Origin: Bacteroidota bacterium
GTDB lineage: Bacteria > Bacteroidota > Bacteroidia > AKYH767-A > 2013-40CM-41-45
Reading direction: 5' to 3'
Assembly: GCA_016711505.1 (NCBI GenBank)
Contig: JADJSV010000001.1
Coordinates: forward strand, 62,001 to 126,000
Length of the DNA: 64,000 nt
In this document: positions 9,621 through 19,172 of the stretch, one piece after another
Layout of the letters: the number at the start of each line of letters is the position of its first letter
Position numbering within the stretch: the first letter of the stretch is position 1
Notes under the pieces: generated by a model
What the model was told of the DNA's origin: nothing
The model's input: only the letters and a program-made list of their open reading frames with translations
Database searches by the model: none
Translations under genes and position numbers: made by a program

Positions 9621-10596
9621 ATTCGTTCAGTCTTAGTCGCAGGTTTTTCGTTACTCTGCGCTTTGCATTATCAATGCTTGCATTCAATTCAAATCCCAAA
9701 ATGAGGATCAATGAATTGAAATACATCCACAACATCATTACGATCAAAGTTCCGATTGAGCCATAGATCTTATTATAACTTCCGAAATTATTCACAAAAT
9801 ATGCAAAGCCCGTTGAAACAACTATTGAACTTAGAGCAGCAAATGTCGACCCTGCTGAAATGAATCGCCATCTCTTTTTAACAGATGGAGCATAATAATA
9901 TAAAAAAGAAATTGCGATAAAAAATAGTGCTAGTACGACTGCCCATTTTCCCAACATGATCAATGCAACTTGTGTTTTGGATTTCAGAATACTTTGAGTA
10001 ACTAAATATTTTGTCGCTGTTGCTGAAAATATAATCAATGTAGTGGAAATGATCACCAGAGTTGAAAGAATAAATGTCAGTACAATAGCTACCATCCGTT
10101 GTCTGAAGGGTGATCTCGTTTCGGATGCGTGATACGAACTATTGAAACCACGCATCATCGTCATAAAACCATTGGTAGTAAAATACAGAGCGGTAAGGAA
10201 TCCAATTGATAGCAAACCACTGTGCTGGATCTTAACGATGTCAGTAATTGTTGTTCTTGCACTGGCAAATGCAGCTGAGGGTAAAACACCTTCAATGATA
10301 TTAAGCAATTCATTCTGAAATCCCTTTATCGGAATGTAGGGGATGAGAGAAAAGAGGAATATCGTTGCCGGAAAAACTGCCAGAAAGAAACTGAAAGCCA
10401 ATGCCTGCGCTCGCGTAACGATGCCACCTTTCTTGATTCCGGTGAAAAAGAAATCAGCTACATAGTAAATGGGCATGTTATCAAAGCCGGGTAAGGCAAC
10501 CCTTTTTGTATAATCGATAAATGACCTTACCGCAGGGGTGTCACCGAAATATTTTACAATTTCTACAGATGCTCGTTGTAATTTTTTTCCTGCCAC
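9574..10596 (-). CDS. YihY/BrkB-family inner-membrane protein
   Basis: A protein of 340 residues with about six membrane segments. The family block is clear: DFFFTGIKKGGIVTRAQALAFSFFLAVFPATIFLFSLIPYIP, which is the first membrane hairpin, and later YGSIGTLIVMMLWMYFNSLILILG near the C-terminus. The family (once called tRNA-processing ribonuclease BN in error) has no firm biochemical role. The start is GTG at 10596, which overlaps the TAG stop of nadC by one base (TAGTG), so translation is likely coupled. The extreme C-terminus overlaps the next gene by 47 bases. Confidence 0.9.
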   Translation of the reverse strand: MAGKKLQRASVEIVKYFGDTPAVRSFIDYTKRVALPGFDNMPIYYVADFFFTGIKKGGIVTRAQALAFSFFLAVFPATIFLFSLIPYIPIKGFQNELLNIIEGVLPSAAFASARTTITDIVKIQHSGLLSIGFLTALYFTTNGFMTMMRGFNSSYHASETRSPFRQRMVAIVLTFILSTLVIISTTLIIFSATATKYLVTQSILKSKTQVALIMLGKWAVVLALFFIAISFLYYYAPSVKKRWRFISAGSTFAALSSIVVSTGFAYFVNNFGSYNKIYGSIGTLIVMMLWMYFNSLILILGFELNASIDNAKRRVTKNLRLRLNEYEKSNFTNNNFILRF

Positions 10597-11456
10597 TACT
10601 TTACTATTTTCATACTTATATCAAGACTCTTATGAGAATGAGTCAATGCTCCTACAGATATAAAATCAACTCCGCTTTCAGCAAATGAACGAATAGTATC
10701 TAATGTTATTCCACCTGATGCTTCAGTTTCAAATTTCTTATCGATCAGTTTAATTGCTTCCTTTAGAAGTGCAGGGGAGAAGTTATCCAGCATAATTCTG
10801 TCAACTTTTCCGATTGATAAAACCTGATTTACCTCCTCTAAAGATCGTGTCTCAATTTCAATTTTAAGCTTTTTGCCAACTTTTAAAATATATTCATTGG
10901 CTCTTTCGATGGCATTTTTTATTCCCCCCGAAGCGTCAACATGATTGTCCTTAATAAGAATCATATCATATAATCCGAATCTGTGGTTGTTTCCACCACC
11001 AAGTTGAACAGCCCATTTTTCAAAGATCCTGAAATTTGGGGTGGTCTTTCTTGTATCCAGTATTTTAGTACTGGTTCCTTTGATGGCTTCCACATATTTA
11101 TTCGTTAAGGTGGCAATTCCACTCATACGTTGCATACAATTTAAAAGTAATCGTTCTGCTGTCAATAATGATCGCACTTTTCCTTCTACTGTCATCACAA
11201 TATCTCCCGGCTTTACTGCACTTCCTTCTGCGACATGTACCTTTACAATCAAACCTGAATCAACCTGATTCAGAATCTGATCTGCAAGAACCAGCCCGGC
11301 AATAATTCCATTTTCTTTGACTTTCACATTTGCAATTCCATGTTCTGATTCCGGAATGGTGGATAATGATGTATGATCCCCATCACCAACATCTTCTTTC
11401 AATGCATTTGCAATAAAATCTCTGATCGATAAACCGTAGTGTTCCGTAAATTCCAT
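10596..11456 (-). CDS. nadC: Quinolinate phosphoribosyltransferase (carboxylating)
   Basis: It converts quinolinate and PRPP to nicotinate mononucleotide, CO2 and pyrophosphate, the step joining de novo synthesis to the common NAD pathway. I use the ATG at 11456 (MEFTEHYGLSIRDFIANALK), giving 286 residues, the normal length; an upstream ATG would add an unconserved tail. Motifs: EDVGDGDHTS, LNCMQRMSGIAT, DTRKTTPNFR (phosphate/quinolinate binding), GGGNNHRFGLYDMILIKDNH, EASGGITLDTI and FISVGALTHS. The stop overlaps the GTG start of yihY. A strong terminator upstream at 11534-11558 separates it from the DUF4783 gene, so nadC probably has its own promoter in 11457-11533. Confidence 0.96.
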   Translation of the reverse strand: MEFTEHYGLSIRDFIANALKEDVGDGDHTSLSTIPESEHGIANVKVKENGIIAGLVLADQILNQVDSGLIVKVHVAEGSAVKPGDIVMTVEGKVRSLLTAERLLLNCMQRMSGIATLTNKYVEAIKGTSTKILDTRKTTPNFRIFEKWAVQLGGGNNHRFGLYDMILIKDNHVDASGGIKNAIERANEYILKVGKKLKIEIETRSLEEVNQVLSIGKVDRIMLDNFSPALLKEAIKLIDKKFETEASGGITLDTIRSFAESGVDFISVGALTHSHKSLDISMKIVK

Positions 11457-11525
11457 AGTAATACTTCTAGCTGTGAAATTAGAAAACTTAAAGTGATAAT
11501 AAGGAAAGGATTTTATGAAGATATT

Positions 11526-11558
11526 CACAAAAAAAGGCTGCCAGAATAAGGCAGCCTT
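11526..11558 (-). terminator. Rho-independent terminator after the DUF4783 gene
   Basis: A nine-base perfect stem AAGGCTGCC / GGCAGCCTT (11534-11542 with 11550-11558) has a seven-base loop. On the minus strand it is followed by a run of T. It ends transcription coming from the DUF4783 gene before nadC. Confidence 0.9.
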
Positions 11559-11607
11559 CCTAAAATTTCGTTGATATTTCTAAATTTCAAATTGTTTAAA
11601 TCAATCT

Positions 11608-11994
11608 TTACTCAGATTCAAATCGCAATTCCATCAATACATTCTTGCCGCCGGAACTCTTAAAATAAAAGGATGTTCTATAAGATTTTCCGGAGCTACT
11701 TACCAGATTGCCGATTGCATATTGAGTTCCCTCCGGTGATGAGCCTTTATGAATAATGGTAAAAGATTTTGGAGCGTTCTTGCTGAAAAAATCCTTTATT
11801 ACCTGTTCTGCCTGAGCTTTACTATAAACATCTTCACGGTTTATTATAGTAAGATCTAACGTCGGACCAAAGTAAGTGGAAAGTTGTTTGGCGTCTCCAC
11901 TACGAATTGCAAAGGCAATTTCGTCGAAGACATCAAGAGAATAGCTCTGACTGAAAACCAGTAAAAGCATTATTAGGGAGATTGTTTTTTTCAT
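11608..11994 (-). CDS. DUF4783 family secreted protein
   Basis: A protein of 128 residues starting at the ATG at 11994 (MKKTISLIMLLLVFSQSYSL, a signal peptide). The mature part, DVFDEIAFAIRSGDAKQLSTYF through VYSKAQAEQVIKDFFSKNAP to FKSSGGKNVLMELRFE, matches DUF4783, a small NTF2-like fold restricted largely to Bacteroidota. I recall it being commonly found beside nadC and rlmH, as here. Ligand and role are unknown; a periplasmic location is inferred. It is divergent from rlmH and is followed by the terminator at 11526-11558. Confidence 0.88.
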   Translation of the reverse strand: MKKTISLIMLLLVFSQSYSLDVFDEIAFAIRSGDAKQLSTYFGPTLDLTIINREDVYSKAQAEQVIKDFFSKNAPKSFTIIHKGSSPEGTQYAIGNLVSSSGKSYRTSFYFKSSGGKNVLMELRFESE

Positions 11995-12144
11995 TTTGTT
12001 GAAAGTCACAGGACTAAAGCAAACATCAAGCCACTTTGGCCCTTGATATGGCTAAAATAATTGTTTTTAAGCATAGAAAGTGCTTTATTTACTATGTTTA
12101 TGAACATAATGAGGTTATGAAAATATCCTCAAATCATTAGAAGT

Positions 12145-12609
12145 GTGAAAATCGAATTTATTTTTATCGGAAAAACGACTGAATCCTATTTAAATGAAGG
12201 AATATATACTTATTTGAAAAGATTGGTCAACTATCTGCCTGCTGAAATTTTAACACTTCAATCATCGACCTCTAAGATCAGAGAGAAGATCATTGAAGAG
12301 GAAAGTAAATTGATCATTTCGAAAATTCAGCCGCGCGACTACCTGGTATTGCTGGATGAGAAGGGAAAAGAATTTACTTCACGTGAGTTGGCAGCATTTA
12401 TTGAAAAGCAAATGCTGGCTGGTACTAACAGAATGCTTTTTATTACCGGTGGAGCCTATGGTGTGTCTGACGAACTGAAAAAGAAAGTTCATTTTACTCT
12501 ATCTGCTTCTAAGTTTACCTTTACCCATCAGATGATCAGATTGCTTCTGACGGAACAAGTATATCGGGCAATGACAATACTCCGAAATGAATCTTACCAT
12601 CATGACTGA
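12145..12609 (+). CDS. rlmH: 23S rRNA (pseudouridine1915-N3)-methyltransferase
   Basis: A SPOUT-class methyltransferase that methylates N3 of pseudouridine 1915 in helix 69 of 23S rRNA, using SAM, on assembled 70S ribosomes. The product is 154 residues, the family's normal size, and starts at GTG 12145 (VKIEFIFIGKT). Motifs: YLVLLDEKGKEFTSRELAAFI, LFITGGAYGVSDEL (the SAM-binding trefoil knot) and the C-terminal HQMIRLLLTEQVYRAMTIL ending NESYHHD. It is followed after 44 bases by the membrane protein gene on the same strand. Confidence 0.96.
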   Translation: MKIEFIFIGKTTESYLNEGIYTYLKRLVNYLPAEILTLQSSTSKIREKIIEEESKLIISKIQPRDYLVLLDEKGKEFTSRELAAFIEKQMLAGTNRMLFITGGAYGVSDELKKKVHFTLSASKFTFTHQMIRLLLTEQVYRAMTILRNESYHHD

Positions 12610-12653
12610 TAGTAATCAAACTTTATTAAATTTGTACACAGACATCATACTAT

Positions 12654-14021
12654 ATGGTAGAATATCTTTCTTTTGTTGACCTGATTATTCCCGTTATTTT
12701 TTTAGTCATCATATACCTTATTGCAAAAGGTAAACAGCTGAAAAATATAGAGACTAATTCCAGTTATAGATTTTATATGTATGGTCTTATGATCAAACTT
12801 TTCGGCGGAATAGCAGTGTGTTTGATCTATGCTTTATATTATGGTGCCGGTGATACTGTAAATTATTATAACGATTGTGTTGTCTTATTGAATCTTGGTG
12901 AAAAGTCTGTTATGAATATTTTCAAATTCATAATTGGTCCGGAAGAATCAGTAGCTTTTGAATTTGATTCCAATACCGGAATCATGCAATATGGGGCTGA
13001 CCCGCATGCACGTGCTGTTGTTAAACTTACCTGGCCTTTATGTCTGATCGCATTTAAAAGTTTTATAGGTATGACCATTTTGCTTGCCTATATTTCTTAT
13101 TGGTCTATATGGCGCTTGTATCAGGTATTAGTAGAAGAATTTCCTAAACTTGAATTTGAATTTGCTGTTGCTCTATTATTTATCCCATCAGTATTTTTTT
13201 GGGGTAGTGGATTATTGAAAGATACTATTACATTTTCTGCTGTATGTTTATTTTCTTCTTCCTATTTTATAATTCTGACAAAAAAAAGAAACTTTATAAG
13301 GAATATTTTGTACATCGTTATTAGTTCAATGTTATTGATATGGATCAAACCATATATATTTTTCGCATTATTGCCTGGAAGTTTCCTTTGGTATGGTGGT
13401 ATACAGCTTGAGAAAGTTAAGAATAACCTGATCAAGTCATTATCAACCCCTTTCCTGATCATCTTCTCCCTGATCTCAGGTTATTTTATGTTGGATGTTA
13501 TGAGTGGATTTCTGGGCGATTATTCATTGGAAAATGTACTGGACAAAGCTGTAATTACTCAAATGGATCTGAAGAGTGAACACTATCAGGGATCTGCATA
13601 CGATATCGGTGATTTTGAACCCACGATAAGAGGGATCTTTTCAAAAATGCCGGCTGCGATCAATGCTGCGCTATTCAGGCCTTACATCTGGGAAAGTTAT
13701 AACTTTACAATGATTCTTTCGGGAATAGAAAATTTACTAATGCTCGCATTCACAATTTATCTTCTGATAAAATTAAAAGTTTACAATCTTTTCCGGTTAA
13801 TGTTCAGGCACAGGATCCTGTTTTTTACTGTGTATTTTAGTTTATTCTTTTCCTTTTCGGTTGGATTAACTACATCAAATTTTGGAAGTCTTGTGAGATA
13901 TAAAATACCTGCAATTCCATTTTATGTTATTTCTCTCATCATTATCAGCTCAACGTATCGTGAGTTGAAAGAAGAGGATAAATTGGATTACCAGGTCGAT
14001 TTAAAAAAGTCGACCGCATAA
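12654..14021 (+). CDS. Polytopic membrane protein, possible polysaccharide polymerase or GT-C enzyme
   Basis: A protein of 455 residues with about ten hydrophobic segments, a larger hydrophilic loop around residues 85-125 (EESVAFEFDSNTGIMQYGAD) and a second near 285-330. The segments FIPSVFFWGSGLLKDTITF and the late GSLVRYKIPAIPFYVISL resemble loops I associate with Wzy/EpsG-type polymerases and GT-C glycosyltransferases, but I cannot name the family. The location, between rlmH and a large glycan operon, supports a role in surface polysaccharide assembly. The last 34 bases overlap the convergent glycosyltransferase gene. Function should be treated as unknown. Confidence 0.75.
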   Translation: MVEYLSFVDLIIPVIFLVIIYLIAKGKQLKNIETNSSYRFYMYGLMIKLFGGIAVCLIYALYYGAGDTVNYYNDCVVLLNLGEKSVMNIFKFIIGPEESVAFEFDSNTGIMQYGADPHARAVVKLTWPLCLIAFKSFIGMTILLAYISYWSIWRLYQVLVEEFPKLEFEFAVALLFIPSVFFWGSGLLKDTITFSAVCLFSSSYFIILTKKRNFIRNILYIVISSMLLIWIKPYIFFALLPGSFLWYGGIQLEKVKNNLIKSLSTPFLIIFSLISGYFMLDVMSGFLGDYSLENVLDKAVITQMDLKSEHYQGSAYDIGDFEPTIRGIFSKMPAAINAALFRPYIWESYNFTMILSGIENLLMLAFTIYLLIKLKVYNLFRLMFRHRILFFTVYFSLFFSFSVGLTTSNFGSLVRYKIPAIPFYVISLIIISSTYRELKEEDKLDYQVDLKKSTA

Positions 14022-15230
14022 ACCTTATTGTAGACTTTTTCAGCAATTTCAAAACTTCTGTATTTTTTTGCTACAGCAAATATCCGTGTGGAAAGTGAAC
14101 TTCCTTCACGTAGAAGAATTTCTATTTTGTCAATTGCTTTTTTGTACTCTTCAATATTTAATTCCTGTAACACTGCGCCTATATTTTCAGATTCAATAAT
14201 AGACGAATCATCAGATATATCTTTTGTAATGATCACCGGTAATCCAAGTGCCCAGTATTCTCCATCTTTGATTGGGGAGCAGTACCTTTTTGTAGGAATC
14301 GGTTTGACGGGTGTAATAGCAAAATCTCCTAAACCCATGTAGTCTCTCACTTCATGATGATGGACAAATTTGCATACTATTTTATTAAATGAGAGTCCGG
14401 CTTCATTAGCCCATTGCCTGATCTGATTTGTATCATGATTAGTAAGTAACAGAACCCTGAAATTATCTCCCCATTTATTTTCTGCTTCTTTCAGAAGATA
14501 AAAAACTTCTTTTGTAAGATAAATTCCTCCAAATTTTCCTGCATAAACCGCTACTATTTTGTTTTCAAAGCCAAGCCGGTCAGAAAGGACTTTATTTTTT
14601 TTTCTCTGTAAGTTGAAATCTTCCAGATCGACACAAGCGGGTTTTACTAAAAAAGTTCTGAGGTTGAAAATTATATTTTCTTACTGCATAATCATACATT
14701 CCTTCAGTAGCACTTATCAATATTTTTGCATGCCTGCTCAACTTTTTTTCTAGAAAAAAAAGTAGCCTGAACTTTAAACTATCTTTTGTCCAGGTATTGT
14801 TTTCTACCATCGCTTCAGCATGAGGTTCATAACTATCTACAATCAGCCTGCAACCGGTAATTTTACTTAAGATATAACCAATGCTACCGCCTGGAGTACA
14901 CCAGGCATGAATAATTCCAATGCGGTTTTTACTGATCGCATTTAACAATTTATAAAAATAGCCAAACGCTTTAAATGGAAAATTCAAATTGATTTTAGAG
15001 TACTCTAAAGTAAGTAATTCTATTCCGTTTTTGCTTAATAACAATTCTTGTTCTTTTTTAACAATGTCATTCATTTTTAAATGCTCTTGTTCAAAAGTTA
15101 CAAGGACGATTTTCCTGGCAGGATCGATATTTTTTCTGATCATCCGTACATAGGGTAGAGTATAGGTCTGAACCAGAGCATCCTGAAAACTCCAGTGTGT
15201 TAAAACCAAAATACTATTCCTTTTGCTCAT
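13988..15230 (-). CDS. Glycosyltransferase, GT4-like (frameshifted)
   Basis: The N-terminal half (MSKRNSILVLTHWSFQDALV, then IIHAWCTPGGSIGYILSKITG) lies in one frame. The C-terminal half, IVAVYAGKFGGIYLTKEVFYLL through EYWALGLPVIITKDISDDSSII, lies in another. Removing one base from the six-A run at 14649-14654 joins them as FVKPACVDLEDFNLQRKKN and gives 413 residues. The N-terminal part matches GT-B donor-domain proteins; the canonical E-x7-E motif is replaced by a GEYWALGLPVII block. It starts with an ATGA overlap to the GT2 gene before it and is the last gene of the long minus-strand glycan operon. The extra base looks like a homopolymer read error. Confidence 0.82.
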
Positions 15231-16128
15231 TTAAATTTTAAAATTAATTTTCTTCCTACAATTGACTTTGCCAGTAAAGTTAAATATTTACCTTTTAATC
15301 CTCCTTTAAAAATTGCTTTGATAGAAAATGAAATTGCCTGAATACGATCTCCATCAAGATAACTGTGAATTCCACAGAAATAATTCCTGTGTGAATAAAG
15401 TTTGTTTAATTCTGAAACTGTCAGATCTATATTGTTTCTGATCCATTATGTTGCTTTGATAGTTCTTTCAACAATGATTTTGTTATTTGATTTCATAGAA
15501 CGATCGGAATGGTCGAACATAGAAATAGTAAGATCATCGAGTAGAATAAGTTTGTGATTTCTTAAATTGCTGATCAGAAACATCCAGTCTTCTTTAATTG
15601 CAAAACTTCTGTCTTCTATAAAATAGTTCAGATCTTTAAGATTTCTTTTGAATGATATATTGCATGCCAGCGGATTTCCGTTCAGAAAAAGTGAATAGTT
15701 GTAGGTGCCTTCTTTATAATTACTGATATCAGAATTAAAGATCTTTCCATCCTCATTTCTGAAATTAAATTTAGTAGCAATAAAGTCAGGAAAATTATTT
15801 TTGAGGATACCTTTGTGAAGTTTAGACAAATGGTCCTTGTGCATAAAATCATCAGAGTCGAACAGAACGATGTATTCTCCTTCAGAATTCCGGATTCCAT
15901 TGTTTCTTGCAGCTCCTCGCTCTGAATTTGGCTGTGAGATCAACCTGATGTTTGGATAAATTTCTATAAGTGAAGCTAACTTCTTTTCAGGATGATCGGT
16001 ACTGCCGTCGTCTACTATAATAACTTCAAAATCTGTAAATTCCTGTTTCATGAGGTAAGTTAACCTCTGTTCTAATATTTCACTTCGATTATAGACCGGA
16101 ATAACTATTGAAAAAACGGAATTTTCAT
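15227..16128 (-). CDS. Glycosyltransferase family 2 (frameshift plus in-frame stop)
   Basis: Restoring one A after the ATG at 16128 gives MKNSVFSIVIPVYNRSEILEQRL, then FEVIIVDDGSTD (nucleotide binding), NSERGAARNNGI and YIVLFDSDDFM, the GT-A DxD region. The frame then meets TAA at 15446-15448 after RTIKAT. It continues open in the same frame for 72 more codons (WIRNNIDLTVSELNKLY to LILKFK) to a TGA that forms an ATGA overlap with the next gene. The whole is 300 codons. The upstream end also overlaps ATGA-style with the previous gene. The in-frame TAA is a substitution or paired indels, so a real truncation is possible. It probably adds one sugar to the repeat unit. Confidence 0.78.
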
Positions 16129-17260
16129 TTTGACAATTCTTTTCGCAGCTCTTCGTATAATTCCAGATGCTTCTGCACCTTATCAGAATACTGAAAATAC
16201 TTTAATGCATCTTCACGTGCTTTTTCACCTAAGCGTTTTCTCAATCCCGGATCTGAGATCATGCGTTTTAAAGCCAGATAAACTGCCTCAGTATTTGAAT
16301 AAGGAACAACGAGGCAATTTTCTTCATCACGAGCTGTGAAACAGCTTATTCCGGATAATGTCAATATCTGCGCACATCCACTGATCATTCCTTCCATGAT
16401 GTTAATTCCAAAAGTTTCACTCTCGGAGTTAATCGGAATGTGAACATGGACATCAAATAATTTAAATAGTGCAATATTATCTGATACGAATCCTTTATAT
16501 ATGATGTGATCCTGAAGATCGTAATTTTGTATATAACGCAATACTGAATTAAAGCTTTCTCCCTTACTGCCAAATATGAGCATTCTGACATTAGGGTATT
16601 CCATAAGTAATTTTCGAAAAGCTTCAATCGCAAAAATGTGACCTTTCCAGAATTCAAATCGTGCAACCATTCCAATTATGAAAACATCAGTTTCCAGATT
16701 CAGTTCATTCCTTAGTTTTTCAACTCTATTGTCGTCTGTAAAAATGTATTCATCGGATTTCAATGAGTGATGGATAATGGTAAGCTTACTTTCAGGAATC
16801 TGGTAGTTTTTTATCAGAAAGGATTTTGCTTCCTCTGTAAGAGCTATAACTTTTTTAGACAAGAAATATGTGATCTTATCTATCATTTTTTGCTTTTTGT
16901 TATTATAATCAAAAGCCCATGTAGTATTTCCACAAGTGGATACTCTCATTTTTATTCCGCAAAACCAGGCAGAAATTAATCCTACAAGATTACCATAAGG
17001 TACTCCGTATGCACAAGTGATATTTTATTTTTTTTGAGTATGTAGCAAACTTTGATGAAGTTTATAAAGAAATGATAAAAATGTTTATGAGGTAAATAGT
17101 AAACCTTAACTCCCATTTTCTTTAGATCATCAGCTAATAGTGGGTAAGTTTCATTTATTATAATATGTATATGCGGAACTCCTCTCTTAAGAAGTTCGTC
17201 CCAAAACCAATTCCACCGTGTAGATTGATTAATATGTGAAGTGATAAATCCTATCTTCAT
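16125..17260 (-). CDS. Glycosyltransferase family 4 (frameshifted)
   Basis: The N-terminus (MKIGFITSHINQSTRWNWFWDEL) and the larger C-terminal part (MRVSTCGNTTWAFDYNNKK onward) lie in two frames. Restoring one A in the A-rich stretch near 17023-17034 joins them as LKKNKNITCAYGVPYGNLVG and gives 378 residues. GT4 features are present: IIGMVARFEFWKGHIFAIEAF, VRMLIFGSKGE and the E-x7-E segment SESETFGINIMEGMISG. Both ends overlap neighbours by four bases (ATGA), so it is translationally coupled inside the operon. Sugar specificity is not readable. Confidence 0.85.
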
Positions 17261-18282
17261 CTGTAAAAAAATCTTCGTGAAATTTTCCTTGCCTCTTTAA
17301 TAAGTGATGGTGGAAGTTTGGTTCTCCACACGATCCTTTCAATTTCCGGTTCTGATTTAAGAAAGTCACGGAAATGAACATTCAGATATTTTGAGATCTT
17401 TCTCGCCCGTGAAAAACGTTCAGATTCATAATCATATCGCAGCACGAAACAAAGGAATTTGAATAATAATTTTTGCTGGTCAATAGACTTTGAATCAAAG
17501 TGCTTTGAGAAAAAATGAAATGTTGAATCATTTCTTTCTGTTTTTATTTCAAGGTCTGTTATAATTTTTATAGCAGATTCAAATTTTCCTGATTCTGCAA
17601 TACCGATAAAAACTTTCGACCAGTCATCAATAAATTTTGAAACCGCAGAAACAGATTTGCTCTCAGGATGTAATCTGTATTTTGAAAGACAATGATCTAC
17701 AAATTGAAATTTAGAAATAATAGCAAATTTGCTGAACAAATCATAGTCCATACCATAATGAAGATTTTCATCAAGCAAGCCGGTTTGTTCTAATAATGAT
17801 CTTCGGAAAAATGCAGACGGTTGCGGGAAAGTCATACCGGATAGTATATTTTCCAGACTATCATCTTCATTGCCTTTATTTAGCCTTATAACTTTGTTTC
17901 CCGAAAATATAATAGAGCTTCCATGAATCAAACCAACTTCATCGGGCATTGCTTTAAAAAGCTCATTTACCTTATGCAATGCACCTTCTGTAAAAAGATC
18001 ATCACTACATAGCCATGTAGCAATATCTCCGGTGCATTTTTTTAATCCTTTATTTATTGCTTCACTTTGGCCATTATCTTTTTCTGAGATCCAATATTTG
18101 AAATGTGCACTGTATTTATTAATAAGTTCTTTTGAATTATCTGTGCTGTCTCCGTCAATAACCACAATCTCCAGATTCGGATAATTTTGGTTAATTACAG
18201 ATAAGATTGTTTCCTCCAGAAATTCACCTTGGTTGTATGAAGGGATAACAACAGAAATTTTAAGCATATTATTTTTTGACAT
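17257..18282 (-). CDS. Glycosyltransferase family 2
   Basis: A complete GT-A enzyme of 341 residues. It has ISVVIPSYNQGEFLEETILSV, LEIVVIDGDSTDNS, DNGQSEAINKGL and ATWLCSDDLF (the metal-binding SDD), with an acceptor segment TFPQPSAFFRRSLLEQTGLLDE typical of polysaccharide GT2 proteins. Two starts are possible: the ATG at 18282, which overlaps the preceding methyltransferase by 14 bases, or the ATG at 18267 (MLKISVVIPSYN), which lies just after that gene's stop and matches family N-termini better. The 3' end overlaps the next gene by four bases. Confidence 0.92.
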   Translation of the reverse strand: MSKNNMLKISVVIPSYNQGEFLEETILSVINQNYPNLEIVVIDGDSTDNSKELINKYSAHFKYWISEKDNGQSEAINKGLKKCTGDIATWLCSDDLFTEGALHKVNELFKAMPDEVGLIHGSSIIFSGNKVIRLNKGNEDDSLENILSGMTFPQPSAFFRRSLLEQTGLLDENLHYGMDYDLFSKFAIISKFQFVDHCLSKYRLHPESKSVSAVSKFIDDWSKVFIGIAESGKFESAIKIITDLEIKTERNDSTFHFFSKHFDSKSIDQQKLLFKFLCFVLRYDYESERFSRARKISKYLNVHFRDFLKSEPEIERIVWRTKLPPSLIKEARKISRRFFYR

Positions 18283-19165
18283 AGAAGACCTTCAAAGATT
18301 CTCCTCTGTTGGTCAGATTTAAAACTGAATTAGTTGCTTTTTTAATAAGTGAAAGTAGAACTTTTTTATCTATTTGAGCACTAAAATTTCGATCTCGTTC
18401 ATTGTAATCATACTGGAATTTAGTCTCTTTGTCTTTTCTTTTCCATTTTAAAAAAGGGTAAACCAATCGGGAGGGACTGATTCCTTCTGTTTTAGAGTAT
18501 ATTTCTTTGAAATTGAATGAAGTCAGTAACTTTTTCATAGTCTTTTTTGTGAAATAACAAAGATGCTCTGGGAAAACAATATTGTTCCAATTCACTCCAA
18601 GAATAATTCTCGCCAACGAATTGAAATTGGGCGTTGTCATATAAAGACTACCTCCTGAGCGTAATAGTTTCTCAAAACCGGCAACGTAGAATCTCGGATC
18701 AGGTAAATGTTCAATTACTTCAAGTGATATTATAATGTCAAACTCGTCTGATTCTTCAGGTGGAATACTTTCAAGACTGTTAAAAATATTGTGTTTTTTT
18801 CTGATTGCATTTTCCAGCAAGGGAGCAGAGATCTCAGTACCGTAGGTTTTCCAGTTCTTTGATTTTGCTTCATCTAAAAAGTAAGCTTCTCCGCATCCGA
18901 CCTCAAGAATCTTTCCCGTTTTCCTGAATTTTTCAAGATAGTCGAGCAGGGAAATATATCGTTGTCTGGTTAACTCAAAATACTCATTCGCTATGGGATA
19001 CTTATCATAAAAATCCTGTAACACTTCCTGAGACGCAATTTTTCTGCTGAAAACAAATGAACAGTTTGCGCAACGTGTTATAAAATGATCATCACCGAAT
19101 ATGTTGATCAGTTTATTCTCTCCACACAATAAACAATTTTGATGATATTTTATTTCTTTATCCAT
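18269..19165 (-). CDS. SAM-dependent methyltransferase with N-terminal zinc-ribbon-like motif
   Basis: A protein of 298 residues. The N-terminus carries two cysteine pairs (CLLCG near residue 16 and CANC near residue 33) that probably bind zinc. The Methyltransf_23 domain follows: ILEVGCGEAYFLDEA (motif I), IIISLEVIEHLPDP, LLRSGGSLYMTTPNFNS. A late segment, FPEHLCYFTKKTMKKLL, is common in methyltransferases of glycan clusters. It may methylate a sugar or the glycan terminus, possibly as a chain-length cap for the ABC exporter encoded upstream (inference). It lies 7 bases downstream of the next GT2 gene. Confidence 0.9.
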   Translation of the reverse strand: MDKEIKYHQNCLLCGENKLINIFGDDHFITRCANCSFVFSRKIASQEVLQDFYDKYPIANEYFELTRQRYISLLDYLEKFRKTGKILEVGCGEAYFLDEAKSKNWKTYGTEISAPLLENAIRKKHNIFNSLESIPPEESDEFDIIISLEVIEHLPDPRFYVAGFEKLLRSGGSLYMTTPNFNSLARIILGVNWNNIVFPEHLCYFTKKTMKKLLTSFNFKEIYSKTEGISPSRLVYPFLKWKRKDKETKFQYDYNERDRNFSAQIDKKVLLSLIKKATNSVLNLTNRGESLKVFYVKK

Positions 19166-19172
19166 TCGATAG

